Position numbers and translations under genes: made by a program | Notes under the pieces: model-generated | Told to the model about the DNA's origin: nothing | Database searches by the model: none | What the model saw: the letters and a program-made list of their open reading frames with translations, nothing else | DNA from: Pantoea septica | Lineage (GTDB): Bacteria > Pseudomonadota > Gammaproteobacteria > Enterobacterales > Enterobacteriaceae | Direction: 5' to 3' | Assembly (NCBI RefSeq): GCF_002095575.1 | Contig: NZ_MLJJ01000007.1 | Coordinates: 1 to 64,000 of the forward strand | Length of the DNA: 64,000 bases | In this document: positions 1 through 9,201 of the stretch, one piece after another | Layout: every line of letters begins with the position of its first letter | How positions within the stretch are numbered: the first letter of the stretch is position 1

Positions 1-245
1 GCGCCGTGCATCTGCCCCGACAGACCGATGGCGCGAATCGCGCCCCATATTTCCGGTACCTGCTGGCGCAGCCCGGCGATCGCATGGCCACAGGCCTGCC
101 ACCAGCGCTCGGGATCCTGTTCCGCCCAGTGCGGATGCGGGCGCTGCACGCTGAGCGTGACGTGATTCGACGCCACGATTTCGCCCTGTGGGTTCAGGAT
201 CAGCGCTTTGAGTTCAGAGGTACCAATATCAATACCGAGATACAT
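1..245 (-). CDS. xylB: Xylulokinase-type FGGY sugar kinase, N-terminal part (gene runs off the left edge)
   Basis: The reading frame starts at an ATG at 245 and stays open to the edge, giving about 81 residues. The N-terminus shows the FGGY/actin-fold phosphate loop (DIGTSELKALI, residues 5-15) and further on GLSGQMHG, both typical of xylulokinases. XylB/DalK phosphorylates D-xylulose to xylulose 5-phosphate, which is the step after arabinitol dehydrogenase. The start lies 12 nt after the dalD stop codon and the dalD TAA overlaps the AAGGAG ribosome site, so the two genes are translationally close and share an operon. Only the first sixth of the protein is visible, so xylulokinase versus another FGGY kinase rests largely on context. 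Confidence 0.85.
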   Translation of the reverse strand, partial: MYLGIDIGTSELKALILNPQGEIVASNHVTLSVQRPHPHWAEQDPERWWQACGHAIAGLRQQVPEIWGAIRAIGLSGQMHG

Positions 246-257
246 GATGTGCGCTCC

Positions 258-1640
258 TTACACCGTCGCTGGCTGCAGCAACTGCTGCTCTATGGCGTTT
301 ACGCTGCGCGCCACCAGTGCATGAAAGGCGCGATCGTCAGCCAGTTCAGCAAACAGCGACGTGTCGCTGAGAAACGTCTGCAGCGCATTTTCACCGGCCA
401 GCTGCTGGCGCAGCGCGTCGGCCTTGAGCACGCCATCCTGATAAGCGTACGGCAGCTGACCGCGGGCCCAGCGTTGCAGAAACAGGTAAAACAGCGCCGG
501 CAGCATGGCGGTGGCCGTGGGTTCTGCGCCGCGCTGATAGCACTCGCGCAGCGTGGGCGTCACCATGCCCGGGATTTTCGATAGCCCGTCGGCACCGACG
601 CGCTGGTTGGTATCTTTGATGTAGGGATTGCTAAAGCGTGCCAGCACCACGTCGCGATAATCCGCCAAATCCAGCGGGCTGGGTGACAGCGACGGAATCA
701 CATCCTGGGTGATGTAGTTATAAGCCAGCTGGTAAATCGCAGGCTGGCGCGTGCTGTCATCAATGTAATCATGCCCTGCCAGTGTGCCGGCCCAGGCTAT
801 GGCTGCGTGCGTGGCGTTAAGAATGCGTATTTTCGCCTCTTCCCACGGCAGCACCGAGGTCACCAGCTCCACGCCCACTTGCTCCAGCGCCGGGCGCCCG
901 GCAATGAAATCATCCTCAATTACCCACTGGATAAAGGATTCCGCCATTACCGCTGCGCCATCGTCTTTGCCGGTAGCCGCTTTGACGCGTTCGGCAACAT
1001 CCGGCGTCGGACGCGGCGTGATGCGGTCAACCATCGTATTGGGCGAGGTGGTGTTATCACGCACCCAACCGGCCAGCGCGCTGTCGCCCTGCGCGGCTAG
1101 AAACGCCAGCAGGCCGTGGCGGAAACGTTCGCCGTTGTGGCGCAGATTATCGCAGTTGAGCAGCGTGACCGGCGCGCCGCCGCTGGCCACGCGCTGGCGC
1201 AGAATGCGTGCCAGCGCGCCGTAAATAGTGCGGACTTCACCGCGAAGATCGGCCTGGATATCCGGCTGACTGAGATCGAGTTCATATCCGGGCGTCAGAT
1301 AGTAGCCAGCTTCGGTCACGGTAAACCCAATGACTTTGGTGCGGGCGCTGGCGCCCTGCGCCACCAGCGCGCTGATTTCCGCGTCCCACGGCAAAATGGT
1401 GCGCAGCGACGTGATGGTTTCATACGCGCGCTCGCCCTCCGGCGTGACGGTTTCCAGCACATATTCGCCGTTTTGCGCCTCAAGCTGGTCAAGTAGCGCT
1501 ACCGCGTCGCCACGGATGTTGCCGAGCGCGATGCTCCAGCTGTCGTCGCCCTGCTGGCGCAGCTGATGCAGATACCACGCCTGATGCGCCCGGTGAAAAG
1601 AGCCTGCACCGATATGCATCCATACTGATTTCGTCGTCAT
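258..1640 (-). CDS. dalD: D-arabinitol 4-dehydrogenase
   Basis: Predicted NAD-dependent polyol dehydrogenase of 460 residues that oxidises D-arabinitol to D-xylulose in the cytoplasm. It belongs to the mannitol dehydrogenase family: an N-terminal Rossmann region begins with GAGSFHRAH (residues 11-19), and the C-terminal half has the family catalytic pattern Lys...Asn..His (KIRILNATH, near residue 275). The length fits DalD (about 455 residues) better than short mannitol-phosphate dehydrogenases. A xylulokinase gene follows directly and a sugar-responsive SorC-type regulator is divergent, as in the known arabinitol (dal) operons. Mannitol 2-dehydrogenase activity is the main alternative; the kinase partner argues for a pentitol substrate. 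Confidence 0.85.
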   Translation of the reverse strand: MTTKSVWMHIGAGSFHRAHQAWYLHQLRQQGDDSWSIALGNIRGDAVALLDQLEAQNGEYVLETVTPEGERAYETITSLRTILPWDAEISALVAQGASARTKVIGFTVTEAGYYLTPGYELDLSQPDIQADLRGEVRTIYGALARILRQRVASGGAPVTLLNCDNLRHNGERFRHGLLAFLAAQGDSALAGWVRDNTTSPNTMVDRITPRPTPDVAERVKAATGKDDGAAVMAESFIQWVIEDDFIAGRPALEQVGVELVTSVLPWEEAKIRILNATHAAIAWAGTLAGHDYIDDSTRQPAIYQLAYNYITQDVIPSLSPSPLDLADYRDVVLARFSNPYIKDTNQRVGADGLSKIPGMVTPTLRECYQRGAEPTATAMLPALFYLFLQRWARGQLPYAYQDGVLKADALRQQLAGENALQTFLSDTSLFAELADDRAFHALVARSVNAIEQQLLQPATV

Positions 1641-1836
1641 AGCCGCCTCGAATTAAACATTTGCCAAAGTTAAGGGCATTTGCCCGATACGGCGTAGCAT
1701 AGTCGCCGCCGGGGCGATCGTTCTGAGAGATTCATCACAATTAATACTTTTGCTCTTTTTCAGGGCTTTTGCTCAGTTAGCGCTTTAGATGCAAGACGCG
1801 ATAAACTGGCGTATCGGTTTTTGACGGAACAATGCG

Positions 1837-2784
1837 ATGAGCAGAGAAGAGAAGAAGCAGGAGCTGGCGGCACGGGCAGCCTGGATGTATTACGTGGCGG
1901 GCCTGACGCAACAGGAGATTGCGCGCGCGCTGGGCTTATCGCGCCAGGTGGCGCAGCGGCTGATCTCAAGCGCGCGTGAGATGGGGATGGTTAGCGTGAA
2001 GATTGACCACCCAGTCACCCACTGCCTGCATCTGGCGCGCGAGATAGCGCAAAAGTTTGGCCTGACGCTGTGTCGCGTGGTGCCGTCAGCCGGGCTGGAT
2101 GATGCGGCGATTCAGCAAATGCTGGCCGTAGAGGGCGCGGCGGTGATGGCGCAGTTTATTAACGAAGAGACACCCCAGGTATTTGGCATCGGTTCCGGCA
2201 AAACGCTGCGCTCAATCATTGATGCGCTACCCTGGGTTGAACGCCCGCAGCATCAGTGCGTATCGATGATTGGCGCGATTGCGCGCGACGATTCCGGCAC
2301 CCGCTACGACGTGCCGCTGAAAATGGCGGAAAAAATGCAGGGCAAGTATTTCTTCATTCCGGCACCGCTTTACGCGGATACGCCGCAGGACAAAGCCATG
2401 TGGGTTCAGCATCAGGTGTACCAGCGCGTAGCCCAGCGTGCGTTACTGGCGGATGTCGCGTTTGTCGGCATTGGTGAAGTGATGCCGGGCTGCCCGCTCA
2501 ATGCCGAAGGGTTTATTACCGATGCGCAGGTCAAGGCGCTCAACGCGCGCGGCGTGGCTGGCGAAATGCTGGGGCACTTTTTCAATCAGCAAGGGGAACG
2601 CGTTTTCGGCGAAACCGATGAGCTGCTGACCAGCGTGCTGCTGGAGAGCCAGACGCAGCGCAACATTATCGGATTTGCCGGCAGCGCGCGCAAATACGCG
2701 GCAATTCAGGCCGCGCTAAACGGGGGCTGGGTTTCCGGGCTGGTGACCGATGAAGACACCGCGCTGAAGTTGCTGCGTGAGTGA
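1837..2784 (+). CDS. dalR: SorC/DeoR-type sugar-binding transcriptional regulator (DalR-like)
   Basis: Protein of 315 residues. An N-terminal helix-turn-helix (LTQQEIARALGLSRQVAQRL, about residues 24-43) is followed by the SorC-type sugar-phosphate-binding domain, with FGIGSGKTLRSIIDALP near residue 110 and VAFVGIGE near residue 210. It is divergent from the dalD-xylB operon across 196 bp and probably controls it in response to arabinitol or xylulose derivatives; that role is inferred from position. The start at 1837 gives the family-typical N-terminus (MSREEKKQELAARAAW). A GC-rich inverted repeat (GCGCGA/TCGCGC, 2797-2812) lies just after the stop, between this gene and convergent hisP, but has no T-run. 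Confidence 0.8.
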   Translation: MSREEKKQELAARAAWMYYVAGLTQQEIARALGLSRQVAQRLISSAREMGMVSVKIDHPVTHCLHLAREIAQKFGLTLCRVVPSAGLDDAAIQQMLAVEGAAVMAQFINEETPQVFGIGSGKTLRSIIDALPWVERPQHQCVSMIGAIARDDSGTRYDVPLKMAEKMQGKYFFIPAPLYADTPQDKAMWVQHQVYQRVAQRALLADVAFVGIGEVMPGCPLNAEGFITDAQVKALNARGVAGEMLGHFFNQQGERVFGETDELLTSVLLESQTQRNIIGFAGSARKYAAIQAALNGGWVSGLVTDEDTALKLLRE

Positions 2785-2873
2785 TTAAAAAGCGCGGCGC
2801 GATTTATCGCGCGGACCATAGCGCCGCATGGCTGGCCAACGCGCAATGAACCGCGCCGCTACAAATCTGTTGC

Positions 2874-3641
2874 CTATTTCAGCGAGCCTTTAAGAAACTG
2901 CTGCAGCCGCGGGCTTTTCGGATTGCCGAACAGCGCGTCCGGCGGCCCTTCCTCTTCAATCTTGCCCTGATGCAGGAAGATCACGTGGCTGGAGACGTGG
3001 CGCGCGAACTCCATCTCATGGGTCACCACCACCATGGTTTTGCCCTCTTCCGCCAGCTTCTGCATGATACGCAACACTTCGCCCACCAGCTCAGGATCGA
3101 GCGCCGAGGTCGGTTCGTCGAACAGCAGCACCTCCGGCTCCATCGCCAGCGCACGCGCGATTGAGACGCGCTGCTGCTGACCGCCCGAAAGGTGCACCGG
3201 ATATTTCGCCTGCGCGCGCTCGTCGATGCCGACCTTATTGAGATAGTTGACGGCGCGGGCGTCCGCTTTGCTCAGTCCCAGCACCTGAATCGGCGCCTCC
3301 ATCACGTTCTCCAGCACCGTCATATGGCTCCACAGGTTAAAGTGCTGAAATACCATGGTGAGTCGAGTGCGCAGCGAACGCAGCTGCTCTTTATTAGCCA
3401 CCCTGAGCTGACCGTCGGTGTCGCGCACCAGGTTGATCGGCTCGCTGGTTACGGAAATGGTGCCTTCGCTCGGCTTCTCCAGGAAATTTATGCAGCGCAG
3501 GAAGGTGCTTTTCCCCGATCCCGACGATCCGATAATGCTGATCACGTCACCTGCATCGGCCTGTAAAGAGACCCCTTTTAGTACTTCATGGTCACCGTAA
3601 CGCTTATGCAGTTCGGTCACGCTTAACTTGTTATCAGCCAT
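2874..3641 (-). CDS. hisP: Histidine/lysine/arginine/ornithine ABC transporter ATP-binding protein
   Basis: ATPase subunit (255 residues) that powers uptake of basic amino acids through HisQ and HisM. Walker A is GSSGSGKST (residues 38-46), the ABC signature is LSGGQQQR (151-158) and Walker B is VLLFDEP (171-177). The sequence is nearly colinear with enterobacterial HisP to its C-terminus (FLKGSLK). The start is placed at the ATG of MADNKLSV (3641); an in-frame ATG four codons upstream (3653) would overlap hisM further. The gene is last in the hisJ-hisQ-hisM-hisP order and overlaps the hisM stop region. Relative to E. coli HisP it is about two residues shorter near residue 130. Confidence 0.95.
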   Translation of the reverse strand: MADNKLSVTELHKRYGDHEVLKGVSLQADAGDVISIIGSSGSGKSTFLRCINFLEKPSEGTISVTSEPINLVRDTDGQLRVANKEQLRSLRTRLTMVFQHFNLWSHMTVLENVMEAPIQVLGLSKADARAVNYLNKVGIDERAQAKYPVHLSGGQQQRVSIARALAMEPEVLLFDEPTSALDPELVGEVLRIMQKLAEEGKTMVVVTHEMEFARHVSSHVIFLHQGKIEEEGPPDALFGNPKSPRLQQFLKGSLK

Positions 3642-3649
3642 AGTTCTAC

Positions 3650-4366
3650 TCAATGCGATGACGAAGGTTTGATGTGTGCGAGGAAGCGGCGCTCCGCCAG
3701 ACGGAACAGGCTAATCAACACATAAGAGATAATCAGATAGAGCACCGCCGCGATGCCGAACGCGGTAAAGGGCTGATAGGTCGCCGAGTTAATATCGCGC
3801 GCGATCTTCAGCAGGTCCGGCACCGTCGCGGTAAAGGCGAGCGCCGTGGAGTGCAGCATCAGGATCACCTCGTTGCTGTAGGCGGGCAGCGCGGTACGCA
3901 GCGCGGACGGCAGGATAATGCAGCGGTAGAGCTTAAAGGTAGAGAAGCCATAGGCGCGCGCCGCCTCAATTTCGCCGTGCGGCACGGCGCGGATCGCCCC
4001 GGCGAAAATCTCCGTGGTATAGGCGCAGGTATTAAGGGTAAAGGCCAGCAGCGTACAGTTCAGCCCGCTGCGGAAAAAGGCGTTAAGCAGCTCCGAGCCT
4101 TTGACCACTTCCAGCGTATACATGCCGGAGTAGAACACCAGCAGCTGCACATAGAGCGGCGTGCCGCGAAAGATGTAGGTAAAGAGCCAGACCGGGGTGC
4201 TGACGAAACGGTTCGGCGAGACGCGGGCGATAGCCAGCAGCACCGCCAGGCAGCCGCCGATCGCCACCGACAGGATCAGCAGCCACAGAGTAATGGCGAC
4301 GCCGGTAAAGCGATAGCCGTCGGTCCAGAGCAGGGATTTCCAGTACTCCTGAATAATATCGATCAT
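3650..4366 (-). CDS. hisM: Histidine/basic amino-acid ABC transporter permease HisM
   Basis: Inner-membrane permease of 238 residues with about five membrane segments and the binding-protein-dependent transport signature ([13 protein letters not shown], residues 146-158) that docks HisP. The start is set at the ATG of [20 protein letters not shown] because this matches the HisM N-terminus; an upstream ATG at 4414 adds 16 residues that read out of the end of hisQ. The ATG overlaps the hisQ stop (4363-4366), indicating translational coupling. It forms a HisQM heterodimer that takes substrate from the periplasmic protein encoded upstream. Confidence 0.95.
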   Translation of the reverse strand: MIDIIQEYWKSLLWTDGYRFTGVAITLWLLILSVAIGGCLAVLLAIARVSPNRFVSTPVWLFTYIFRGTPLYVQLLVFYSGMYTLEVVKGSELLNAFFRSGLNCTLLAFTLNTCAYTTEIFAGAIRAVPHGEIEAARAYGFSTFKLYRCIILPSALRTALPAYSNEVILMLHSTALAFTATVPDLLKIARDINSATYQPFTAFGIAAVLYLIISYVLISLFRLAERRFLAHIKPSSSH

Positions 4367-5049
4367 AGCTCCGCCCTTTTTACGCCGACCGAATAGCGGC
4401 GATTCAGCCACCACAGCACGCCGTTGGACAGCGTGGTAAAGATTAAATAGATGGCGCCGGCGACGATGGCGAAGTAGAACGGCTGCCAGGTGCTTTTACC
4501 CGCCAGCTGCGTCGCTTTTACCACATCCTCCAGCCCCAGCAGCGACACCAGCGCCGTGGCTTTAAGGATCACCTGCCAGTTATTGCCGATGCCGGGCAGC
4601 GCGTAGCGCATCATGCCGGGGAACAGAATGCGGCGAAAAACCTGCGAGCCGGTAAAGCCGAAGGCGGTTGCCGCTTCGATCTGCCCTTTCGGCACGGCGA
4701 GAAACGCGCCGCGAAAGGTTTCGGTAAAGTAGGCGCCGTAGATAAAGCCGAGCGTAATAATACCGGCCACCATCGGGTCGATATCGAACTGGGCGAGGCC
4801 CATGGCGTCGGTCAGCGCGTTAAGGGCGATCTGCAGGCCGTAAAAAATCAGCAGCATCAGCACCAGGTCGGGCACGCCGCGGATCAGCGTGGTATAGCCT
4901 TCAAACAGCATCGCCAGCGGGCGACTGCGGGAGAGTTTCGCGCCCGCGCCAATCAGGCCGAGCACAACAGCCAGCAGCACCGAGCTGAGCGCCAGCTCCA
5001 GCGTCACCAGGGTGCCTTTGAGAATAACCTCGGAATAGCCGTACAACAT
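4363..5049 (-). CDS. hisQ: Histidine/basic amino-acid ABC transporter permease HisQ
   Basis: Second permease subunit, 228 residues, starting MLYGYSEVILKGTLVTLELA as in enterobacterial HisQ and ending in [12 protein letters not shown]. It has about five hydrophobic segments and the EAA-loop KGQIEAATAFGFTGSQVF around residue 130. It lies 127 bp after the binding-protein gene; that spacer carries a hairpin that probably lowers expression of the membrane genes relative to the periplasmic protein. Overlap of 4 bp with hisM. Confidence 0.95.
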   Translation of the reverse strand: MLYGYSEVILKGTLVTLELALSSVLLAVVLGLIGAGAKLSRSRPLAMLFEGYTTLIRGVPDLVLMLLIFYGLQIALNALTDAMGLAQFDIDPMVAGIITLGFIYGAYFTETFRGAFLAVPKGQIEAATAFGFTGSQVFRRILFPGMMRYALPGIGNNWQVILKATALVSLLGLEDVVKATQLAGKSTWQPFYFAIVAGAIYLIFTTLSNGVLWWLNRRYSVGVKRAEL

Positions 5050-5084
5050 TTAATCGATCCTGTCGTGGAGAAAACATCAATGTC

Positions 5085-5110
5085 CTGCCCGCGGGCGCGC
5101 CAGCGGGCAG
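5085..5110 (-). other. Intercistronic hairpin between hisJ and hisQ
   Basis: An 8-bp perfect inverted repeat (CTGCCCGC at 5085-5092 and GCGGGCAG at 5103-5110, 10-nt loop) lies between the binding-protein gene and hisQ. There is no T-run, so it is not a classical terminator. In Salmonella the equivalent spacer holds REP-type structures that help keep binding-protein mRNA more abundant than permease mRNA; a similar mRNA-stabilising role is inferred here. Confidence 0.55.
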
Positions 5111-5176
5111 TCCTGACCAGATTGCGCGTTGCGCCGCGCGGCTCAACGCAGGAGGATCAGGTAAAGGTCGACAGGG

Positions 5177-5959
5177 TTAGTCACCGTACACATTGAAATC
5201 AAAATACTTTTTCGCGATCTTGTCGTAGGTGCCATCTTTGCGCATCGCCTCGAACGCTTTGTCGATGGCCGCCTTCAGCTCGCTATCGTCTTTACGCAGT
5301 CCCATGCCGGTGCCGACGCCAAAAATCTTGTCGTCTTTCACCGCCGGACCGGCGAAGGCGTAGTTCTTGCCTACTGGCTGCTTCAGGAAGCCTTCGCTCG
5401 CCTGCACTTCATCCTGAAACGCCGCGTCGATACGACCCGCGTTCAGATCCTGATAAACCAGATCCTGGTTCGCGTAAGGCGTCACGTTGACGCCTTTAGG
5501 GCGCCAGTTCTGGTTAGCGTAGGTTTCTTGCGTGGTGCCCTGCAGCAGGCCGATGTTTTTGCCCTTCAGCGACTCGATGGTCGGCTGAATCGGCGAGCCT
5601 TTCTGCGCCACCAGGCGGGCGTTCGCCGCATAGAGTTTGTCGGAGAAGGCGATCTCTTCCTGACGTTTGGCGGTAATGGAGAGCGAGGAGATGATGGCGT
5701 CGATCTTCTTGGCCTTCAGCGACGGGATCAGCGCGTCGAAATCGCTTTCCACATAGGTGCACTTCGTATTGATGCGTTTACAGATTTCGTTGGCAAGATC
5801 GATATCAAAGCCAACAAGCTGTCCTTGCGCGTTTTTCGATTCAAACGGCGGGTAAGTCGGGTCAGTCCCAATGCGAATCGACGACGGCACCGCGGCAAAA
5901 ACGCTGGCGGCGCTGGTCAGGCCCAGCATGAGAGAAAGAGCCAGAACTCGCTTTTTCAT
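5177..5959 (-). CDS. hisJ: Periplasmic basic amino-acid binding protein (HisJ/ArgT type)
   Basis: Solute-binding protein of 260 residues, family 3. A signal peptide ([20 protein letters not shown], cut after about residue 22) is followed by [15 protein letters not shown] and the [13 protein letters not shown] binding-lobe signature. It captures histidine or lysine/arginine/ornithine and delivers it to HisQMP. Residues mix HisJ-like stretches ([27 protein letters not shown]) with ArgT-like ones ([31 protein letters not shown]). E. coli and Salmonella carry argT and hisJ in tandem; here only one copy exists, so it probably serves both roles. The upstream sigma54/NtrC elements resemble the argT promoter. 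Naming it hisJ or argT is therefore arbitrary. Confidence 0.9.
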   Translation of the reverse strand: MKKRVLALSLMLGLTSAASVFAAVPSSIRIGTDPTYPPFESKNAQGQLVGFDIDLANEICKRINTKCTYVESDFDALIPSLKAKKIDAIISSLSITAKRQEEIAFSDKLYAANARLVAQKGSPIQPTIESLKGKNIGLLQGTTQETYANQNWRPKGVNVTPYANQDLVYQDLNAGRIDAAFQDEVQASEGFLKQPVGKNYAFAGPAVKDDKIFGVGTGMGLRKDDSELKAAIDKAFEAMRKDGTYDKIAKKYFDFNVYGD

Positions 5960-6031
5960 AGATTACCCTCAGTGAAGTGCTTTTTGTTATGGGTGCGTGA
6001 TGTGTTTGCGCTTGTTAAGCCACATATTTCT

Positions 6032-6047
6032 TGCATATTTCATGCCA
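6032..6047 (-). promoter_or_regulatory. Predicted sigma54 promoter of the hisJ/argT gene
   Basis: Read on the minus strand the sequence is TGGCATGAAATATGCA. It has GG and GC separated by exactly 10 nt, the -24/-12 arrangement required by sigma54, and resembles the Salmonella argT promoter. Transcription would start near 6020, leaving a leader of about 60 nt before the ATG at 5959. Confidence 0.7.
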
Positions 6048-6199
6048 GCAATGCAAGCCATTCGCGCGCCCGGCAGCGCGTCAGCAAGGCGTTGCCGCCG
6101 GGTTTGTGAGGGGAATATATCAGTGATGTAAGAGAGAAAAAGCGACCTTGTTAACTTTTGGTGCACCAAATGCACGAAGAGTGATCGCCAGCGCGCATT

Positions 6200-6216
6200 T
6201 GCACCTGAATAGTGCA
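6200..6216 (-). promoter_or_regulatory. Predicted NtrC (NRI) enhancer site
   Basis: TGCACCTGAATAGTGCA is a 17-bp match to the NtrC operator pattern TGCACY-N5-RGTGCA. It lies about 180 bp upstream of the predicted sigma54 start, a normal enhancer distance. A weaker TGCAC/GTGCA-containing stretch (TTGGTGCACCAA, 6159-6170) may be a second site. Together they predict nitrogen-limitation control of basic amino-acid uptake. Confidence 0.7.
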
Positions 6217-6227
6217 AAATATGACGG

Positions 6228-6797
6228 TTATGCCCCGTTCCAGCGCGTAAAAAGATCCTGCGGCAGCGTAATATCGAACTGATCGACGACGCGGTTAACT
6301 GTCTGATCCACCAGCTCCATAATCGACTGCGGGCGATGATAAAAGGCCGGCACCGGCGGCATAATCACCGCGCCCAGCTCGGCGGCGGTGGTCATCATGC
6401 GCAGATGACCAATATGGAGCGGCGTTTCGCGCACGCCCAGCACCAGCTTGCGCTGCTCTTTCAGCACCACATCGGCGGCGCGCGTCAGCAGGCTGTCGCT
6501 GTAGCTGTGCACAATGCCGGAGAGGGTTTTCATCGAGCATGGCAGGATGGCCATGCCAAGGGTCTTGAACGATCCCGACGAGATGCTGGCGGCGATATCG
6601 CGCACGTCGTGCACCACATCGGCCAGCGCCTGCACTTCGCGCAGCGTGTAGTCGGTTTCCAGACTGAGCGTCTGCCGCGCCGCCGGACTCATCACCAGAT
6701 GGGTTTCCACCTCGCTGACCTGCTGCAGCACCTGCAGCAGCCGCACGCCGTAGATCGCGCCGCTTGCGCCAGAGATGCCAATGATGAGTCGTTTCAT
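6228..6797 (-). CDS. ubiX: Flavin prenyltransferase UbiX
   Basis: Protein of 189 residues that makes prenylated FMN, the cofactor used by the decarboxylase UbiD in ubiquinone synthesis. The N-terminus MKRLIIGISGASGAIYGVRL carries the flavin phosphate-binding motif, and a Pro-rich stretch near the C-terminus (MPPVPAFYHRP) matches the family active-site region. The frame is open further upstream (to 7019), but an AAGGAA site precedes the ATG at 6797 and that start gives the family length. Order ubiX-purF-cvpA is as in E. coli; a terminator separates it from purF. Confidence 0.95.
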   Translation of the reverse strand: MKRLIIGISGASGAIYGVRLLQVLQQVSEVETHLVMSPAARQTLSLETDYTLREVQALADVVHDVRDIAASISSGSFKTLGMAILPCSMKTLSGIVHSYSDSLLTRAADVVLKEQRKLVLGVRETPLHIGHLRMMTTAAELGAVIMPPVPAFYHRPQSIMELVDQTVNRVVDQFDITLPQDLFTRWNGA

Positions 6798-6850
6798 GCG
6801 TGTTCCTTGCGGGTTCAGAGAGACGCTATGATAGCGCGGGCCAGAACAGG

Positions 6851-6880
6851 AAAACAAACGGGGCGGATTTCTCCGCCCCG
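6851..6880 (-). terminator. Rho-independent terminator of purF
   Basis: A 9-bp stem (CGGGGCGGA at 6859-6867, TCCGCCCCG at 6872-6880, 4-nt loop) is followed on the minus strand by TTTGTTTT, 30 nt after the purF stop. A shorter TTTT lies on the other strand too. Confidence 0.8.
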
Positions 6881-6909
6881 TGCTTTTCCTGTCATCGCAG
6901 AGAACGCGT

Positions 6910-8427
6910 TTAGCCTTCGTTATGCAGCTCGAGGTTCTCGACTTCGTTCTGACGCTGCAGCGCTTTGGCGTCGTCGTTGCGCAGCGACTGGAGATACTCC
7001 AGGTACTGCTGATCGACATCTTTGGTGACGTAGACGCCGTTGAACACTGAACATTCGAACTGGGCGATATCGGGGTTCTCTTCGCGCACCGCTTCGATCA
7101 GGTCGTCCAGATCCTGGAAGATCAGCGCGTCGGCTTTAATCAGCTGGCAGATCTCATCTACTTCACGGCCGTGCGCGATCAGCTCGGTGGCGCTCGGCAT
7201 ATCGATGCCGTAGACGTTCGGAAAACGGATTTCCGGCGCGGCGGACGCCAGATAAACGCGTTTCGCGCCCGCTTCGCGCGCCATCTCGATAATCTGTTCG
7301 GAGGTGGTGCCGCGCACGATAGAGTCATCCACCAGCAGCACGTTCTTGTCGCGGAACTCGGCGCGGTTGGCGTTGAGCTTGCGGCGAACGGCGCTGCGGC
7401 GCAGCTGCTGGCCCGGCATGATAAAGGTGCGGCCGACGTAGCGGTTTTTCACAAAGCCCTGGCGATAAGGCTTGTCGAGAATGCGCGCGATCTCCAGCGC
7501 GATATCGGTAGAGGTTTCCGGGATCGGGATCACCACGTCGATATCAAGGTCTTCCCACTCGCGAGCGATTTTCTCGCCCAGCTTGGTGCCCATACGCACG
7601 CGCGCGCTGTAGACGGAGATCTTGTCGAGGAACGAATCGGGACGCGCAAAGTAGACGTACTCGAACAGGCACGGGTTGCTTTTCGGGTTCTCGGCGCACT
7701 GGCGCGTAAACAGCTGGCCCTGCTCGGTGATATAGACGCCTTCGCCCGGCGCGACGTCGCGCAGGAACTCAAAGCCCAGCGTATCGAGCGCCACGCTCTC
7801 GGAAGCGACCATATACTCGACGCGGCTGTCAGGCAGCACGCGCTTGCCCAGCACCAGCGGACGAATGCCGTTGGGATCGCGGAAGGCGACCATGCCGTGG
7901 CCGATGATCATGGCGACAACGGCGTAAGCGCCGCGCACCTGCTGATGCACCGCCGCCACCGCTGCGAAAATGTTATCCGCTTCCAGCGGGTCGTTCTGAA
8001 AACGGTCCAGCTCCTGCGCGAAGATATTCAGCAGGATTTCAGAGTCTGACGTGGTGTTGACGTGACGGCGGCCCTTTTCGAACAGGTGCTTGCGCAGGTC
8101 ATGCGCGTTAGTCAGGTTGCCGTTATGGGCCAGCGTAATACCGTACGGCGAGTTAACGTAGAACGGCTGCGCTTCAGAGGCGCTGGAGCTGCCTGCGGTC
8201 GGGTAGCGAACGTGGCCGATCCCCATATTGCCCTGCAGACGCTGCATGTGGCGAGCTTCAAAGACATCGCTGACGAGGCCGTTCGCCTTACGCAGACGGA
8301 AGCACTTCAGCGCATCGATAGTACAAATGCCTGCGGCGTCCTGCCCGCGGTGCTGCAGCACCGTTAACGCATCATAGATCGACTGGTTGACCGGCATAAA
8401 CCCGGTGATACCAACAATACCGCACAT
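6910..8427 (-). CDS. purF: Amidophosphoribosyltransferase PurF
   Basis: First committed enzyme of purine synthesis (505 residues): makes 5-phosphoribosylamine from PRPP and glutamine. The N-terminus [20 protein letters not shown] has the catalytic Cys2 of the Ntn-type glutaminase domain, and [14 protein letters not shown] sequence (HRGQDAAGI) follows. The C-terminal phosphoribosyltransferase domain has the PRPP motif [13 protein letters not shown] near residue 365. It lies 36 bp after cvpA, in the same PurR-controlled operon as in E. coli. Confidence 0.97.
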   Translation of the reverse strand: MCGIVGITGFMPVNQSIYDALTVLQHRGQDAAGICTIDALKCFRLRKANGLVSDVFEARHMQRLQGNMGIGHVRYPTAGSSSASEAQPFYVNSPYGITLAHNGNLTNAHDLRKHLFEKGRRHVNTTSDSEILLNIFAQELDRFQNDPLEADNIFAAVAAVHQQVRGAYAVVAMIIGHGMVAFRDPNGIRPLVLGKRVLPDSRVEYMVASESVALDTLGFEFLRDVAPGEGVYITEQGQLFTRQCAENPKSNPCLFEYVYFARPDSFLDKISVYSARVRMGTKLGEKIAREWEDLDIDVVIPIPETSTDIALEIARILDKPYRQGFVKNRYVGRTFIMPGQQLRRSAVRRKLNANRAEFRDKNVLLVDDSIVRGTTSEQIIEMAREAGAKRVYLASAAPEIRFPNVYGIDMPSATELIAHGREVDEICQLIKADALIFQDLDDLIEAVREENPDIAQFECSVFNGVYVTKDVDQQYLEYLQSLRNDDAKALQRQNEVENLELHNEG

Positions 8428-8463
8428 GTTGTCATTTCCTCATTAGCCGCACTCCCGGTGGCG

Positions 8464-8949
8464 TCACCGGGGCAAAAAACTCGACGTGCTTTTCAGGTAG
8501 TCAAAAAACCATCTGATTATATAACTGAACTGGGGAATGAGCTGGGACTGCTGCCAGTCCGGACTTTTGGAAAAGCCGGTGAATGTGTCGAGGAAGAAAA
8601 GGATCGCGCTAACGATCAGCACGCCGCGTAACGCCCCGAAACAGACCCCCAAAACCCTGTCGGTTCCCGACAGGCCGGTCTTTTCAACCAGCGAGCCGAT
8701 CACATAGTTGACTATCGCGCCGACAATCAGCGTCGCGACGAACAGCACCGCGATGGCGATGCCGTTACGCACCAGTTCGTCGTCAAAACCTGTAAACCAG
8801 ACTGCAAGGTAGGCGTAGTAATGACTGGCGACAAAAAACGCGCATCCCCAGGTAACGAGAGATAAGGCTTCGCGGACAAACCCTCGAATCAGGCTGACCA
8901 GAGCCGAAAAACCAACTACCGCAATAATGACGTAATCAATCCAGATCAT
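8464..8949 (-). CDS. cvpA: Colicin V production protein CvpA
   Basis: Inner-membrane protein of 161 residues with four hydrophobic segments (starting MIWIDYVIIAVVGFSALVSL), essentially the length of E. coli CvpA (162). It is required for colicin V production and contributes to envelope stress tolerance; its molecular activity is not established. It is the first gene of the cvpA-purF operon and has a PurR operator upstream. Confidence 0.95.
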   Translation of the reverse strand: MIWIDYVIIAVVGFSALVSLIRGFVREALSLVTWGCAFFVASHYYAYLAVWFTGFDDELVRNGIAIAVLFVATLIVGAIVNYVIGSLVEKTGLSGTDRVLGVCFGALRGVLIVSAILFFLDTFTGFSKSPDWQQSQLIPQFSYIIRWFFDYLKSTSSFLPR

Positions 8950-9013
8950 GAACTCTTCCAGCGCCAGTGCGTCTGCACCCCTGCATCCAGTTCGGGGCGC
9001 ATTCTAACAGAAA

Positions 9014-9029
9014 AAGAAAACGTTTGCGT
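9014..9029 (-). promoter_or_regulatory. PurR operator upstream of cvpA-purF
   Basis: On the minus strand ACGCAAACGTTTTCTT closely matches the PurR palindrome ACGCAAACGTTTGCGT in its left half and centre. The position, 65 bp before the cvpA ATG, is that of the E. coli cvpA-purF operator. It predicts repression by PurR bound to hypoxanthine or guanine. Confidence 0.8.
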
Positions 9030-9091
9030 AGCGCTTTTCCTTTTCACCTTCCATAAAAAGGGCGATGAAAAAAACTTTCCTCGCCCTCTGG

Positions 9092-9191
9092 AGATTCAAC
9101 TGTTCAAACGGTTGAATCTTAACTATTTATATTGCGCCGCGTGGCTTTAACACTGCGTGCGGCGCCGCCTTTTTATGCCATAGGCGGCGCC
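9092..9191. repeat. Inverted repeats in the dedD-cvpA spacer
   Basis: The spacer between dedD and cvpA is dense in hairpins: AGATTCAAC/GTTGAATCT (9092-9100, 9111-9119) and a perfect 10-bp pair GGCGCCGCCT/AGGCGGCGCC (9161-9170, 9182-9191). A further AGGGCGA/TCGCCCT pair lies just outside (9058-9086). No clear T-run follows on the minus strand. They probably separate the dedD and cvpA transcripts. Confidence 0.5.
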
Positions 9192-9201
9192 AATCGATGC
9201 C

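Noticed and set aside
5085-5110. Terminator after hisJ
   Set aside because: No T-run on the minus strand, and hisQMP depends on transcription through it; treated as an mRNA-stabilising hairpin.
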